A DNA stretch of 64,000 bases from Holophagaceae bacterium. GTDB taxonomy: Bacteria; Acidobacteriota; Holophagae; Holophagales; Holophagaceae. Below, one piece after another: positions 45,947-54,334 of the stretch. Under the pieces are notes generated by a model. It ran no database searches. It worked only from the letters and a program-made list of their open reading frames with translations, and was not told the origin of the DNA. Location: positions 20,096-84,095 of the forward strand of contig JANYAS010000119.1 of NCBI GenBank assembly GCA_025361205.1, read 5' to 3'. Numbering within the stretch: position 1 is the stretch's first letter; each line of letters opens with the position of its first letter. The position numbers and the translations under genes were made by a program.

Positions 45947-46032
45947 GGGGACAGGATTAACAGGATTAAGTGCTTGATTAACAGGATTAAAGATTGATTG
46001 CAAAAAGCTTTGATCCTGTTAATCCTGTCCCC
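45947..46032. repeat. Palindromic short-period repeat, family B copy 1
   Basis: GGGGACAGGATTAACAGGATTAA is followed by a second run GATTAACAGGATTAAAG, then the inverse ATCCTGTTAATCCTGTCCCC. The unit TAACAGGAT recurs every 11-12 bp. It sits between the convergent lepA and MshEN-domain genes. Confidence 0.88.
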
Positions 46033-46052
46033 GCAGTTGTTCTTTGAGCGGC

Positions 46053-46919
46053 CTAGCCAATGCGGTCGTCGTCCTTGATCGCGCGGGACTCGAGCAGGTT
46101 GGAGATGAGGCGCTGGAGTTCGTCCTGCCCGATGATGCCGCGGCGCTGGAAGAGCCGGATGAGGCCCAGCACCAGGGTGCGGGTTCGGTAGGATTCCAGG
46201 GGCGCCACGGTGTCCCCAGCCTTGCGACTGTGCACGACATTGAAGGGGGTATCGGGTGCGGTCGGCTGGGGTGAGGGCGTCGTGAAGAAGCCGAAGGGAT
46301 CGATGTTCACCGGCTGCGTGGGTGCCGAGGCGCCGTCAAAGAACGGGTCCCGGGGAAAATCGACGACTCGGGCCGTGGTGTGGGGTACGGGCAGGGGGTC
46401 CAGCGAGAAGGTCACGGGCAGGGCATCATCCTGTCCGGAGTGGTTCCCCACTTCCACCGTCAAGGCTCCAGGAGGAAGCTCGACGCGACGGTAGAGGTCG
46501 GAGATGGCCCTCCGGAGGGCGCTGTGGGAGGCCACGACCGGTTCGATGTGAAGACCGGAGGCGAACCGGGCACTGTCGATAGCGTTGAGATCCGAGGGAT
46601 CGGACATCGCGAGCACCAGGGACTTCGGCTCCTTCGTGGAGATGGGGAGTATGGTGAACTGGTCGGCCAGCCGGTGGGGCACCAGTTTGAGAATCTGCGG
46701 CGGCACCTCGATGCTTCGCACATCCACTTGGGGCACGCCGGTCTGATGGCTGAGGAAGTCCATGAGCACTTCTTCAGAGATGTAGCCCAGCGCCACCAAG
46801 TTGCTGCCGAGCCGCCCCCGGGCGATCTTCTGGTGGGTGATGGCGCTCTGCAACTGAGCTGGCGTGATGAGTCCGCCCTCCACGAGCAGTTCACCCAGCC
46901 GTTTGATTGGTTGCTGCAT
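46053..46919 (-). CDS. Stand-alone MshEN (GspE N-terminal-type) domain protein
   Basis: This protein is 288 aa from the ATG at 46919; a GTG at 46949 would add ten residues. The N-terminal half is a MshEN/T2SSE_N domain: RLGELLVEGGLITPAQLQSA, GRLGSNLVALGYISEEVLMD and FTILPISTKEPKSLVLAMSDP. This domain binds c-di-GMP in several ATPases. The ATPase itself is missing; instead a Pro-rich linker leads to a second small helical motif (LFQRRGIIGQDELQRLISNLL) that looks like another copy of the LGELL-type helix. It may act as a regulator. Neighbours give no further hint. Confidence 0.78.
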   Translation of the reverse strand: MQQPIKRLGELLVEGGLITPAQLQSAITHQKIARGRLGSNLVALGYISEEVLMDFLSHQTGVPQVDVRSIEVPPQILKLVPHRLADQFTILPISTKEPKSLVLAMSDPSDLNAIDSARFASGLHIEPVVASHSALRRAISDLYRRVELPPGALTVEVGNHSGQDDALPVTFSLDPLPVPHTTARVVDFPRDPFFDGASAPTQPVNIDPFGFFTTPSPQPTAPDTPFNVVHSRKAGDTVAPLESYRTRTLVLGLIRLFQRRGIIGQDELQRLISNLLESRAIKDDDRIG

Positions 46920-47006
46920 ATGGAGTCCCGGGATTTTCCGCTGATGCACAGAGGGTCGTCTCCAAGGTAACTTGATTCAAGGGTTTTGTGCAGGCGGGGA
47001 GGATAG

Positions 47007-47612
47007 ATGACTTCCGAGGATCTCTGGCGGGCGGCGCTGCATGACTTCAACAACCTTCTGGCCGGGCTCCAGGGCGTCCTCGACTTGAGTGACCCCCGGC
47101 TGCCTCTGGATCCTCGGAACCGGGCTCGCCTGGAATTCGCCTTGGTGGATGGGAAGTCCTTGATCACCATGGCCCGAGCCCTGGCTCTCGGATGTCAACC
47201 CGATTCGGGAATGGTCTCCTGGCCGGAGTGGCACGCAGGGCTCGAGCAGAGGCTAGAGCCCCTGGCCTCGCTCTTCCGGTGTCCCATCGAAGTGGCCGAC
47301 GTCGGCGCCTCCGGCGCCCCCTGGCCGGCGCCCCTGCTGCTGGATTGGGTAGCGGCCTTCACGCGGCAGATCCTCCCCTGGGCAGCGCCGGGTCCGCTCC
47401 GCCTGGAGGCGAAAATCGAACCCGACGCGTGGGTTCTGACCTGGCTGGGTGATGCCTCGCTCCCGTCGGCCCTGCGGCCTGAGCCTCCGTCCGAGGCACC
47501 TAGGAACCTGCCCTCGTACTGGCTCAAAGCCATGTGCGGACCCCTCGCCGTATCCATCGAAGAGACCCCGGTGGGTCTGGTGGCGCGGATGGACCGGCCT
47601 TGCGCGTCCTGA
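47007..47612 (+). CDS. HisKA-like phosphotransfer protein without kinase domain
   Basis: This 201-aa protein begins ALHDFNNLLAGLQGVLDL, which matches the H-box of HisKA-type sensor kinases (HDFNNLL). The ATPase half is only faintly visible: LRLEAKIEPDAWVLTWLGD could be a remnant of the Bergerat fold, but the N, G1 and G2 boxes are not seen. It may be a ChpT-like phosphotransferase or a degenerate kinase. It overlaps the following response regulator by 13 bp, and all three genes (this, regulator, kinase) are translationally linked. The specific role is an inference. Confidence 0.62.
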   Translation: MTSEDLWRAALHDFNNLLAGLQGVLDLSDPRLPLDPRNRARLEFALVDGKSLITMARALALGCQPDSGMVSWPEWHAGLEQRLEPLASLFRCPIEVADVGASGAPWPAPLLLDWVAAFTRQILPWAAPGPLRLEAKIEPDAWVLTWLGDASLPSALRPEPPSEAPRNLPSYWLKAMCGPLAVSIEETPVGLVARMDRPCAS

Positions 47613-48283
47613 TCGTGGAGGACCAGGCCCGCACCGCGCGGGAGCTCCAGGCCGGATTGGCGGCCTCCGACATTGAGGGCCAGGTGGCGGCGAGCGCAGA
47701 GGAGGCCCTGCGCGTTCTGGACGGCGAGCCCTTCGAGGCCATGGTCGTGGACGTGATGCTGCCTGGCCTATCGGGCTTGGACCTGGTCCAGCGGCTGCGC
47801 GACCAGGGCAGGGATATCCCCGCGGTCTTTCTGTCGGCCAAGGCGGACCTCCAGGACCGCCTGCATGGCCTGGAAGTGGGCGGGGATGACTACCTGGCCA
47901 AGCCCTACAGCATCCTCGAGGTCGTAGCCCGCCTGAAGACCATCATCCGCCGGACCCAGGCGGCACCTGCCACCCAGAGCCGGAAGGTGGCTGATCTGGA
48001 GTGGGATCCCCATGCCCGTCGCATCACCCGTTCGGGGAACCGCATCGATCTCACGCCCAAGGAATACGCCATCATGGCCCTCCTGCTCGAGCACGTGGGG
48101 GAGGTGGTGGCCCGGAACCAGATGGTTCAGACCGTGTGGGGGATCAACTGCCTGGTGGACGCCAACGCGGTGGACGTCCAGATTCTCCGCCTGCGGCGTA
48201 AGGTGGACGATCCCTATCCCGTCAAGCTCATCCACACCCTACGGGGCGTGGGCCTGGTGCTGGAGCCCCGTGGCGACGCATAG
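47600..48283 (+). CDS. OmpR/PhoB-family response regulator
   Basis: This 227-aa protein most likely begins with the TTG at 47600 giving LRVLIVEDQARTARELQ; the track start at 47534 adds an implausible Arg/Gly-rich head. Receiver: acid pair in VEDQ, phospho-acceptor Asp in AMVVDVMLPGLSG, and Lys in DDYLAKPYSI. The winged-helix DNA-binding domain follows (IDLTPKEYAIMALLLEHVGE, then VVARNQMVQTVWG and DPYPVKLIHTLRGVGLVLE). Its partner kinase overlaps by 14 bp. A candidate binding site with direct repeats lies upstream of the next gene, a TonB receptor. Confidence 0.9.
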   Translation: MRVLIVEDQARTARELQAGLAASDIEGQVAASAEEALRVLDGEPFEAMVVDVMLPGLSGLDLVQRLRDQGRDIPAVFLSAKADLQDRLHGLEVGGDDYLAKPYSILEVVARLKTIIRRTQAAPATQSRKVADLEWDPHARRITRSGNRIDLTPKEYAIMALLLEHVGEVVARNQMVQTVWGINCLVDANAVDVQILRLRRKVDDPYPVKLIHTLRGVGLVLEPRGDA

Positions 48284-49631
48284 CGGCAGCATCCTCCGGA
48301 AGCTGCAGGGCGGCTTCGCCGCCACGGCAGTGCTGCTGGCGGGCCTCATGGCCATCTTCATGGATCGGGCCCTGCACCGTTCTCTGGAGGCGGAGGACGC
48401 CCAGGTCATGGCAGGCCAGGCCCACGTCCTGCTGGGGGAGCTGGTCTCGGGGCAGCCCCTGCAGGACTTCGAAGGGGGGCCGCGACCGGAAAAGGCCTCC
48501 TGGCGGATTCTGGACGCGCGGGGGCGGATCCTTTCCCAGAGCCGGGACCTCTTGGGTTTTCCTGACCTCCCCACGCCCACGCCGGGAGGTGGCGCCAAGG
48601 AGATCGAGACGGCCGGTGGCGGCGCCTATCTGGTGCTGGCCCGACCCTGGTCTAAGAGAGGGGCGCTCGGGGAGGAACGGGGCCTCCTGCTGCTGGTGAT
48701 GGACCGGACCCACGAGGAGGCGCTGATCCGGGAGTTCCGGCGGACCCTGCTGCTGGGCGTGATCGCGGCCGTGGTGGGGGCCGCCCTGATGGCACGGGCC
48801 ATCGCACGGTGGGGCCTGGCTCCGCTGGGGGCCCTCATCCGGGAGGCTGGATCCATCAGTGACCAGAGCCTGGACCGCCGCCTGGCTGCCGAGCACTTCC
48901 CGCTTGAACTGCAGGAACTGGTGGTCACCTTGAATGCCGCGCTTGACCGGCTGCAGGAGGCCTTCGAGCGGGTCGGCAACCTTGGGGCCGAACTGGCGCA
49001 CGAGCTAAGGACGCCCCTCCAGAATCTGCGGAGCGCCCTCGAGAACCGGGCGCGGAGGACCGCCTCCCCGGTGGACCCCGCCGAACTGGGCGCTTTGATC
49101 GAGGACTGCGATGGCATGGCGGCGCTCATCGAGCAGATCCTGTTTTTGGCCCGATCCGAGCATGCCGCGCTGGGTCTGACCTGGGTTCGCATCCCCGCCC
49201 TCGACCTGCTGGAGGAGGTCCGCGGGTTCTTCGAGGCGGCGGCGGAGGAGGCAGGGGTGAACCTGCGCGTTGAGGGGGATCCGGGCCTCATCGTCTCCGG
49301 TGACCGGCTGCTGTTGACCCGAGCCCTGCACAACCTCACGGCCAATGCCCTTCGCCACACGCCCCCCGGCGGCCAGGTGGTCCTGGGGGTGGAGGTCGGC
49401 CCCCAGGGGGTGGCGGTTTCCGTGGCGGACGATGGCCCCGGGATTCCGGAGGCCTGGATTCCCCGGCTGGGGGCGCCTTTCGTGCGGCCTCCGGATACGC
49501 GCTCCGCGGAGGGACATGGCCTCGGCCTAGCCATCGTCAAACGCATCGCAGCCATGCTCGGCGGGGAGATGATCATCGAGAGCCCGTCCGGACGGGGCAC
49601 CCGGGTGGTGATGAGGCTTCCTAACAGCTGA
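48270..49631 (+). CDS. Sensor histidine kinase
   Basis: This 453-aa protein has a GTG start with GGAG 4 bp upstream, overlapping the response regulator gene. A membrane helix (FAATAVLLAGLMAIFM) is followed by a small periplasmic part, a second helix (LLLGVIAAVVGAALMARAIA) and HAMP. The H-box is LGAELAHELRTPLQNLRSAL, the N-box NLTANALRHTPPGGQV, then DDGPGIP and GHGLGLAIVKRIA. The periplasmic sensor is only ~110 residues and has no clear ligand motif. It belongs to the QseC/PmrB-like class by layout. It phosphorylates the regulator encoded just upstream. Confidence 0.92.
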   Translation: MATHSGSILRKLQGGFAATAVLLAGLMAIFMDRALHRSLEAEDAQVMAGQAHVLLGELVSGQPLQDFEGGPRPEKASWRILDARGRILSQSRDLLGFPDLPTPTPGGGAKEIETAGGGAYLVLARPWSKRGALGEERGLLLLVMDRTHEEALIREFRRTLLLGVIAAVVGAALMARAIARWGLAPLGALIREAGSISDQSLDRRLAAEHFPLELQELVVTLNAALDRLQEAFERVGNLGAELAHELRTPLQNLRSALENRARRTASPVDPAELGALIEDCDGMAALIEQILFLARSEHAALGLTWVRIPALDLLEEVRGFFEAAAEEAGVNLRVEGDPGLIVSGDRLLLTRALHNLTANALRHTPPGGQVVLGVEVGPQGVAVSVADDGPGIPEAWIPRLGAPFVRPPDTRSAEGHGLGLAIVKRIAAMLGGEMIIESPSGRGTRVVMRLPNS

Positions 49632-49660
49632 CTTAATGTTCAGGTTAATGTAAGGTTATC
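49632..49660 (+). promoter_or_regulatory. Direct repeats, possible response-regulator binding site
   Basis: CTTAATGTTCAG-GTTAATGTAAG-GTTATC: three copies of a [C/G]TTA[A/T] half-site separated by 6 and 5 bp, 28 bp before the TonB receptor start. OmpR-family regulators of the PmrA/QseB type bind HTTAA-N5-HTTAA repeats, so the regulator two genes upstream is the obvious candidate. The two-component genes and the receptor are contiguous. Confidence 0.5.
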
Positions 49661-49687
49661 TCTTCGATCTGTCCTCGAGGAGAATCC

Positions 49688-51751
49688 GTGCGGTTCCGTT
49701 TCCGAAGCCCTTTGTCTCTGTTCGCGCTAAGCCTCGCTGCCTCGGGTCTGGTGGCCGGGACCCCGCCTCCGTCCTCGGCCGTGGTGGAAGTGACGGCCAC
49801 GCGGTTCCCCGAGGATCCCGCCAAAGTAACTGCTTCGATCACGGTGATCACAGCCCGGGAACTGGCGGATCGGGGGGCCACGGACCTGCGCAGCGCCTTG
49901 GCGCTGGCGGCGGGGGTGTTCATCGCCCCGGGCGGTGACAATGGCCCGGCCAGTAGTGTGCCCGAGTTCTGGGGCCTGAAAGAGTTCGACGCCTTTCTCC
50001 TGGTGGTGGACGGCGTGCCCTGGGGGGGGGCCTTCAACCCCGCCTTGTCCACCCTCAGCCTGGAGGGTGTGGAACGCATCGAAGTCCAGCGGGGCGCGGC
50101 GCCGGTCCTGTACGGGGCGACCTCGTTCGTGGGCGTGATCCAGGTCATTCGCGGCCTTCCCGCCGATTCCCAAGGCTCGGTCCGCCTATCCCTCGGGAAC
50201 CATGGCAGCGGCGGCGCCGCCGTGTCGCTGCGGCTGCCTTCCGAGTCCGGCGTGGATTCCACCCTGATCGCCGATCACGATAAGCAGGGCTTCGAGGATC
50301 CCCGCACGGGGTTCAAACGCAACCACCTCCTGTGGCGGAATCGGATACAAGCCATGGACGGCGTGTTCCGCTTCGATCTGGAGGGGGCGGCCGTGGATCA
50401 GCAACCCGCCAGCCCCTTCCTCCGGGTGGGAAAGGCGCTGACCAACCAGGTGCCCCTGGACGCCAACCACAACCCTGCCGGGGCCTTCGTCAACGACCGG
50501 CGCTTCACCTTCAGCACTGGCTATGACCGGGCGCTGGGCGCCTCGACCCTTTCGTCGACCACCCTGTCCGTGTCCCGGGCCCGGCAGGAGGTCTTCCGCG
50601 GCTTCCTCACGGACGTGAGCACCGTAGATCCCAATGCCCACGGGTTCCGGGAACGCGTCGATCTCACGGATATCTATTTCGATACCCACCTCACCTGGAC
50701 GGTGGGTGCGGGGCTCAAGGTGGTGGGCGGTGTGGACCATCTGCACGGTCAGGGCATCGGCCGGGGCGGGGATTTCGACTACTTCGTGGCCCTCGACGGA
50801 GCGAATCCCCCCGCGGGAGCGACCCTGCCCAATCAGGCGTACATCCGCATCGACGACCAGCGTGACTTCTCGGGGCTCTACGCCTTCACCCAGTGGCAGG
50901 CGCTGCCGCGCCTGGTGATCGAAGGGGGCCTGAGGCTCACTCGTGCCAAGGAGACTCGGCAGGTCGCCGGTGCCGAGCCGGACGCCCGGACCACCACGCG
51001 CCCCTCCGGCAGTGCCGGGGCCACCTGGACCGCTTGGCAGTCCGGCGAGGACCGCGTGAACCTGTTTGCCGGAGCCCGCAGCACCTTCAAGCCGGCTGCC
51101 GTGGATCTGGGCCTCGACAGCAGCTCGCAGATCCTGAAGCCGGAGACCGCCGTCAGCTACGACCTCGGTGCGAAGGCGGATCTCCTGGGGCGGCGGCTTG
51201 CCCTCGAACTCAGCACCTTCCTCATGGATTTCGAGAACCTAGTGGTGCCCCAGTCCGCAGGAGGTGCGCCGGTCCGGGTGAATGCCGGGACCGAGCGGTT
51301 TCAGGGCGCCGAGTTCAGCGCAGTCTACCGATTCTCCGGAGCCACCACGGCGCGCCTGGCCTACAGCTACCACGACACGCGATTCCGGGACTACCCGAAG
51401 GATTTCGGCGATGGCACCCTGACGCAACTGGCGGGGAAGCGCCTGGAGATGTCGCCCTATCACCTGGGTGGGTTGGGATTGGCCTATGCCCCCGCGCAGG
51501 GCGTGACTGCGACTGCGGAAATGAACTACGTCGGGGCAGTCTTCCTCAACCAGCGCAACACGGCGCCCATCGGCGGGTACGCCACCTTCGCCGCCAGTCT
51601 CGGGTGGCGCGAGACGCGCTGGGACCTGCGCCTCAGCGGCCAGAACCTCACCGACCGCCGGAAGCCCGTCGCTGAAAGCGAACTGGGTGACGCCCAGTAC
51701 TACATCCTGCCGGGTCGCCAGGTGACCCTGAGCGCACGCTTTCGGTTCTGA
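49688..51751 (+). CDS. TonB-dependent outer-membrane receptor
   Basis: This 687-aa protein has a GTG start (GAGGAGAATCC upstream) and a signal peptide (SLFALSLAASGLVAG). A TonB-box-like stretch (VVEVTATRFP) leads into the plug domain (ADRGATDLRSALALAAGVFI, then FLLVVDGVPWGGAF and VERIEVQRGAAPVLYGATSF). A 22-strand barrel follows and ends LSARFRF, with the C-terminal Phe expected. It imports a large or scarce nutrient using TonB energy; the ligand (siderophore, cobalamin, metal or other) is not readable. Its promoter region holds candidate binding sites for the two-component system just upstream. Confidence 0.92.
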   Translation: MRFRFRSPLSLFALSLAASGLVAGTPPPSSAVVEVTATRFPEDPAKVTASITVITARELADRGATDLRSALALAAGVFIAPGGDNGPASSVPEFWGLKEFDAFLLVVDGVPWGGAFNPALSTLSLEGVERIEVQRGAAPVLYGATSFVGVIQVIRGLPADSQGSVRLSLGNHGSGGAAVSLRLPSESGVDSTLIADHDKQGFEDPRTGFKRNHLLWRNRIQAMDGVFRFDLEGAAVDQQPASPFLRVGKALTNQVPLDANHNPAGAFVNDRRFTFSTGYDRALGASTLSSTTLSVSRARQEVFRGFLTDVSTVDPNAHGFRERVDLTDIYFDTHLTWTVGAGLKVVGGVDHLHGQGIGRGGDFDYFVALDGANPPAGATLPNQAYIRIDDQRDFSGLYAFTQWQALPRLVIEGGLRLTRAKETRQVAGAEPDARTTTRPSGSAGATWTAWQSGEDRVNLFAGARSTFKPAAVDLGLDSSSQILKPETAVSYDLGAKADLLGRRLALELSTFLMDFENLVVPQSAGGAPVRVNAGTERFQGAEFSAVYRFSGATTARLAYSYHDTRFRDYPKDFGDGTLTQLAGKRLEMSPYHLGGLGLAYAPAQGVTATAEMNYVGAVFLNQRNTAPIGGYATFAASLGWRETRWDLRLSGQNLTDRRKPVAESELGDAQYYILPGRQVTLSARFRF

Positions 51752-51770
51752 CGGGACGGACAATAAAAAC

Positions 51771-51866
51771 GGGGACAGGATTAACAGGATTCTCTGGGAT
51801 TAACAGGATTCAACTCAAGCGCTTGCATCTTGTCAAACAGGCCTTTCATCCTGTTAATCCTGTCCA
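51771..51866. repeat. Palindromic short-period repeat, family B copy 2
   Basis: GGGGACAGGATTAACAGGATTC then GGGATTAACAGGATTC; the right arm is CATCCTGTTAATCCTGTCC. The same unit as copy B1 at 45947. It lies between the TonB receptor and miaB, about 40 bp before the miaB start. Confidence 0.88.
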
Positions 51867-51905
51867 GGCACCTTTTTCGGTACACTCATAGGTTTGGGCA
51901 AACCG

Positions 51906-53210
51906 ATGAAGTACCACATCCAGACCTGGGGCTGCCAGATGAACGAGCACGACGGCGAGAAGCTGTCGGGGCTGCTGTCGGCGGAGGGCTTTGAAAGCGT
52001 CGAGACCGCCGAAGAGGCGGATTTGGTGCTGCTGAACACCTGCTCCATCCGCGAGAAGGCGGTGCATAAGGTCTATTCGGAGCTGGGCCGCCTCCGGCAG
52101 GAGAAGGAGCGGCGCCCCCTGTTGGTGGGCGTCACGGGCTGTCTTGCCCAGCAGGAGCAGGCGGCCCTGTTCAAGCGGGCGCCCCACATTGACTTTGTGT
52201 TGGGCACCATGGCGCTGAAGCAGCTGCCGCGGCTCGTGGCCGAGGCCCGAGAAGGCAAGGCCCGGGTCATGGACACGGGCGAGTACCCGGACAACCACCT
52301 CTTCCCGCCCTCCGTGACCCAGCGGCAGGACACCGCCAAGGCCCTGGTGACCATCACCGAGGGCTGCAACCACGCCTGCACCTACTGCATCGTCCCCACC
52401 ACCCGTGGGGCCGAGCGCCATCGCCCTTGCGAGGACGTGCTGGCTGAGGTCCGAGGCCTCGTCGCGCGCGGCTACCGCGAAGTCGAGCTGTTGGGCCAGA
52501 ACGTGAACAGCTATGCTGGCGGCTGCACCTTCGCGGATCTGCTTGAGCGCGTGTCGGAAGTGGACGGACTGGAATGGATCCGCTTCACCACCAGCCACCC
52601 CATGAACTTCACGAAGGAGCTGGCCCGGGTGCTGGTGACGAATCCCAAGGTGGTGCCCTTCCTCCACCTGCCTCTGCAAAGCGGGAGTGATCAGGTGCTG
52701 AAGCGGATGCTCCGCGAATACACCGTGGCGGAGTATCTGGAGCGCCTAGGCTATCTGGGCGAAGGCCGCTCAAGGATGACCCTCAGCACCGATCTCATCG
52801 TGGGCTTCCCCGGGGAGACCGACGACGATTTCGAAGCCACCCTGCGCGTGCTGGATGAGGTCGCCTTCGACGGTTCCTTCAGCTTCATCTACTCGCCGCG
52901 CCCCGGCACGCCCTCGCTGCGCCTCAAGGATGACCTGCCCATGGCTGAAAAATCGGTGCGATTGGCCCGGCTCCAGCAGCGGCAGTTGACCCTCACCCGG
53001 GCCAGCAACGAGCGCTTCGTGGGCCGTACCATCCCCGTCCGCGTCGAGACCCACGGCCCCACCTCCCATGGCTGGTGGCTGGCCCACAGCGGCGAGTGGA
53101 AGACGATCCACCTGGCGGTCGAGCCGGGGCGCGTGCCGCCCTTTGGCGAACTCGTCCAGGCGCGAATCACCCTGGCGAGCCCGCATTTCCTAGGGGCGGA
53201 GCTGGTGTAG
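51906..53210 (+). CDS. miaB: tRNA-2-methylthio-N6-dimethylallyladenosine synthase MiaB
   Basis: This 434-aa protein starts at the ATG at 51906; a TTG 12 bp earlier is possible and neither has a strong RBS. The N-terminal UPF0004 domain carries the three cysteines of the auxiliary cluster: TWGCQMNEHD, LLNTCSIREKA and GVTGCLAQQE. The radical SAM motif is CNHACTYCIVP near residue 155, and the C-terminal TRAM domain includes IPVRVETHGPTSHGWWL. It thiomethylates i6A37 of tRNAs reading UNN codons. Repeat B2 ends 40 bp upstream. Confidence 0.95.
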   Translation: MKYHIQTWGCQMNEHDGEKLSGLLSAEGFESVETAEEADLVLLNTCSIREKAVHKVYSELGRLRQEKERRPLLVGVTGCLAQQEQAALFKRAPHIDFVLGTMALKQLPRLVAEAREGKARVMDTGEYPDNHLFPPSVTQRQDTAKALVTITEGCNHACTYCIVPTTRGAERHRPCEDVLAEVRGLVARGYREVELLGQNVNSYAGGCTFADLLERVSEVDGLEWIRFTTSHPMNFTKELARVLVTNPKVVPFLHLPLQSGSDQVLKRMLREYTVAEYLERLGYLGEGRSRMTLSTDLIVGFPGETDDDFEATLRVLDEVAFDGSFSFIYSPRPGTPSLRLKDDLPMAEKSVRLARLQQRQLTLTRASNERFVGRTIPVRVETHGPTSHGWWLAHSGEWKTIHLAVEPGRVPPFGELVQARITLASPHFLGAELV

Positions 53211-53254
53211 GGACAATCCGACCGTTTGGGTTCAAATGAAAAAGGCCTATTTTT

Positions 53255-53329
53255 GCCAGGATAAAGGGGATGGAAGGGATAGCTCCTACCCAATAATCCA
53301 GATCCCCTTCATCCCCTCCATCCTGGCCA
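53255..53329. repeat. Palindromic short-period repeat, family F
   Basis: GCCAGGATAAAGGGGATGGAAGGGAT opens it and ATCCCCTTCATCCCCTCCATCCTGGC closes it. The unit is GGGAT/GGAT spaced about 10-12 bp. It lies between the convergent miaB and epimerase genes. Confidence 0.8.
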
Positions 53330-53378
53330 ATCAAAGCCCGCTTTTCATCGAGGCCCACCTGGCACAAGGAGCCACCAG

Positions 53379-54260
53379 CTATTGGCGGTCACTGGTCAGC
53401 GCGATGCTGAAACTCCAGTGTTTGGTGGCGGCGGGGGGTAACAGAAAGTTGCCAGGTTTCTCGCTGAATTCGCCGTCCCAGCCCGCGGGGCTGGCGTAGC
53501 CCTCCCAGGGTTCGATGCAGAGGAAGGCCGGTCCCGGGTCGGGCTTGGTCCACACCCCTAGATTCGGGAAGCCTTCCCAGCGCAGCGTCAGGGAGGGACC
53601 ACCCAGGGCCTCGAAGCGCAGGCTCCGGCTGCGGGCTTGGAGGAAGATCAGGGCGTCGTCGACGAACAGCTCCTCGCGCAGGGACAGTTCTCGGCCCTGA
53701 ATGGGCGTGGGGTACAACTCGGGCGAGAGGAGGCCCTGGGCCTCCAGGCGTCGCAGCGGCTCCGGCTCGTCCGCCTCAAAGACCAGGCGATGGGCCCTCT
53801 TGGGTACCCCAGGTGCGAGCGGCCAGCGAAAGGCGGGATGCAGCCCCAGGCTCGCGGGCAAAGGCGACTCGCCGGGATTGTGGAGTTCCAGCTCCATGCT
53901 CAGCTTGGATCGGTTCAGCGCATAGCCCACTCGCAGGCGGAAGGGGAACGGGTAGGCCGCCCGTGTACTGGCGTCATCCTTCAGTTCCAGCGAACAAGTC
54001 GTGGCAGTGCGAGAGGTCCAGGTGAACGCCCGGTTCCGGGCGAAGCCGTGCTTGGGCATGGGAAAAGGGATCCCCAAGTGGCACAGGGTGTCCCCCTTCA
54101 GGCCACCCACCACGGGGAAGAGCAGGGGGGCGTGCCGGGGCCAGAGGGGGCCCGCCGGCCAAAGCAAATCAGCTTCCCCGAGCCTCAGGGCCTGCAGTTC
54201 CGTACCGGTCGCCGCGATGATGGCCTCGGATCCGTCCAGGTGAAGTCGATGGATGTCCAT
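53379..54260 (-). CDS. Aldose 1-epimerase-like protein
   Basis: This 293-aa protein has the galactose-mutarotase fold. The visible signs are HAPLLFPVVGGLKGD at the N-terminus, HGFARNRAFTW, SLGLHPAFRWPL (His in the position of a catalytic residue) and a C-terminal FLCIEPWEGYASPAG with the catalytic glutamate. This matches the LacX/YeaD-like branch, whose members interconvert sugar anomers or act on hexose-6-phosphates. It is cytoplasmic. The C-terminus ends near repeat F; a regular stop is present. Confidence 0.85.
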   Translation of the reverse strand: MDIHRLHLDGSEAIIAATGTELQALRLGEADLLWPAGPLWPRHAPLLFPVVGGLKGDTLCHLGIPFPMPKHGFARNRAFTWTSRTATTCSLELKDDASTRAAYPFPFRLRVGYALNRSKLSMELELHNPGESPLPASLGLHPAFRWPLAPGVPKRAHRLVFEADEPEPLRRLEAQGLLSPELYPTPIQGRELSLREELFVDDALIFLQARSRSLRFEALGGPSLTLRWEGFPNLGVWTKPDPGPAFLCIEPWEGYASPAGWDGEFSEKPGNFLLPPAATKHWSFSIALTSDRQ

Positions 54261-54334
54261 GCCGCCATGATGACCCGGCCGTGGTAAATTGGCCCCCGTC
54301 CTTCCAGCACGAGCCTTCCCTCCCGGAGCCAGCC

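Noticed and set aside
45947-46032. Possible CRISPR-like direct repeats
   Set aside because: Units are only 9-12 bp, vary in spacing, and are mirrored in an inverted arm; no spacers of constant length and no cas genes.
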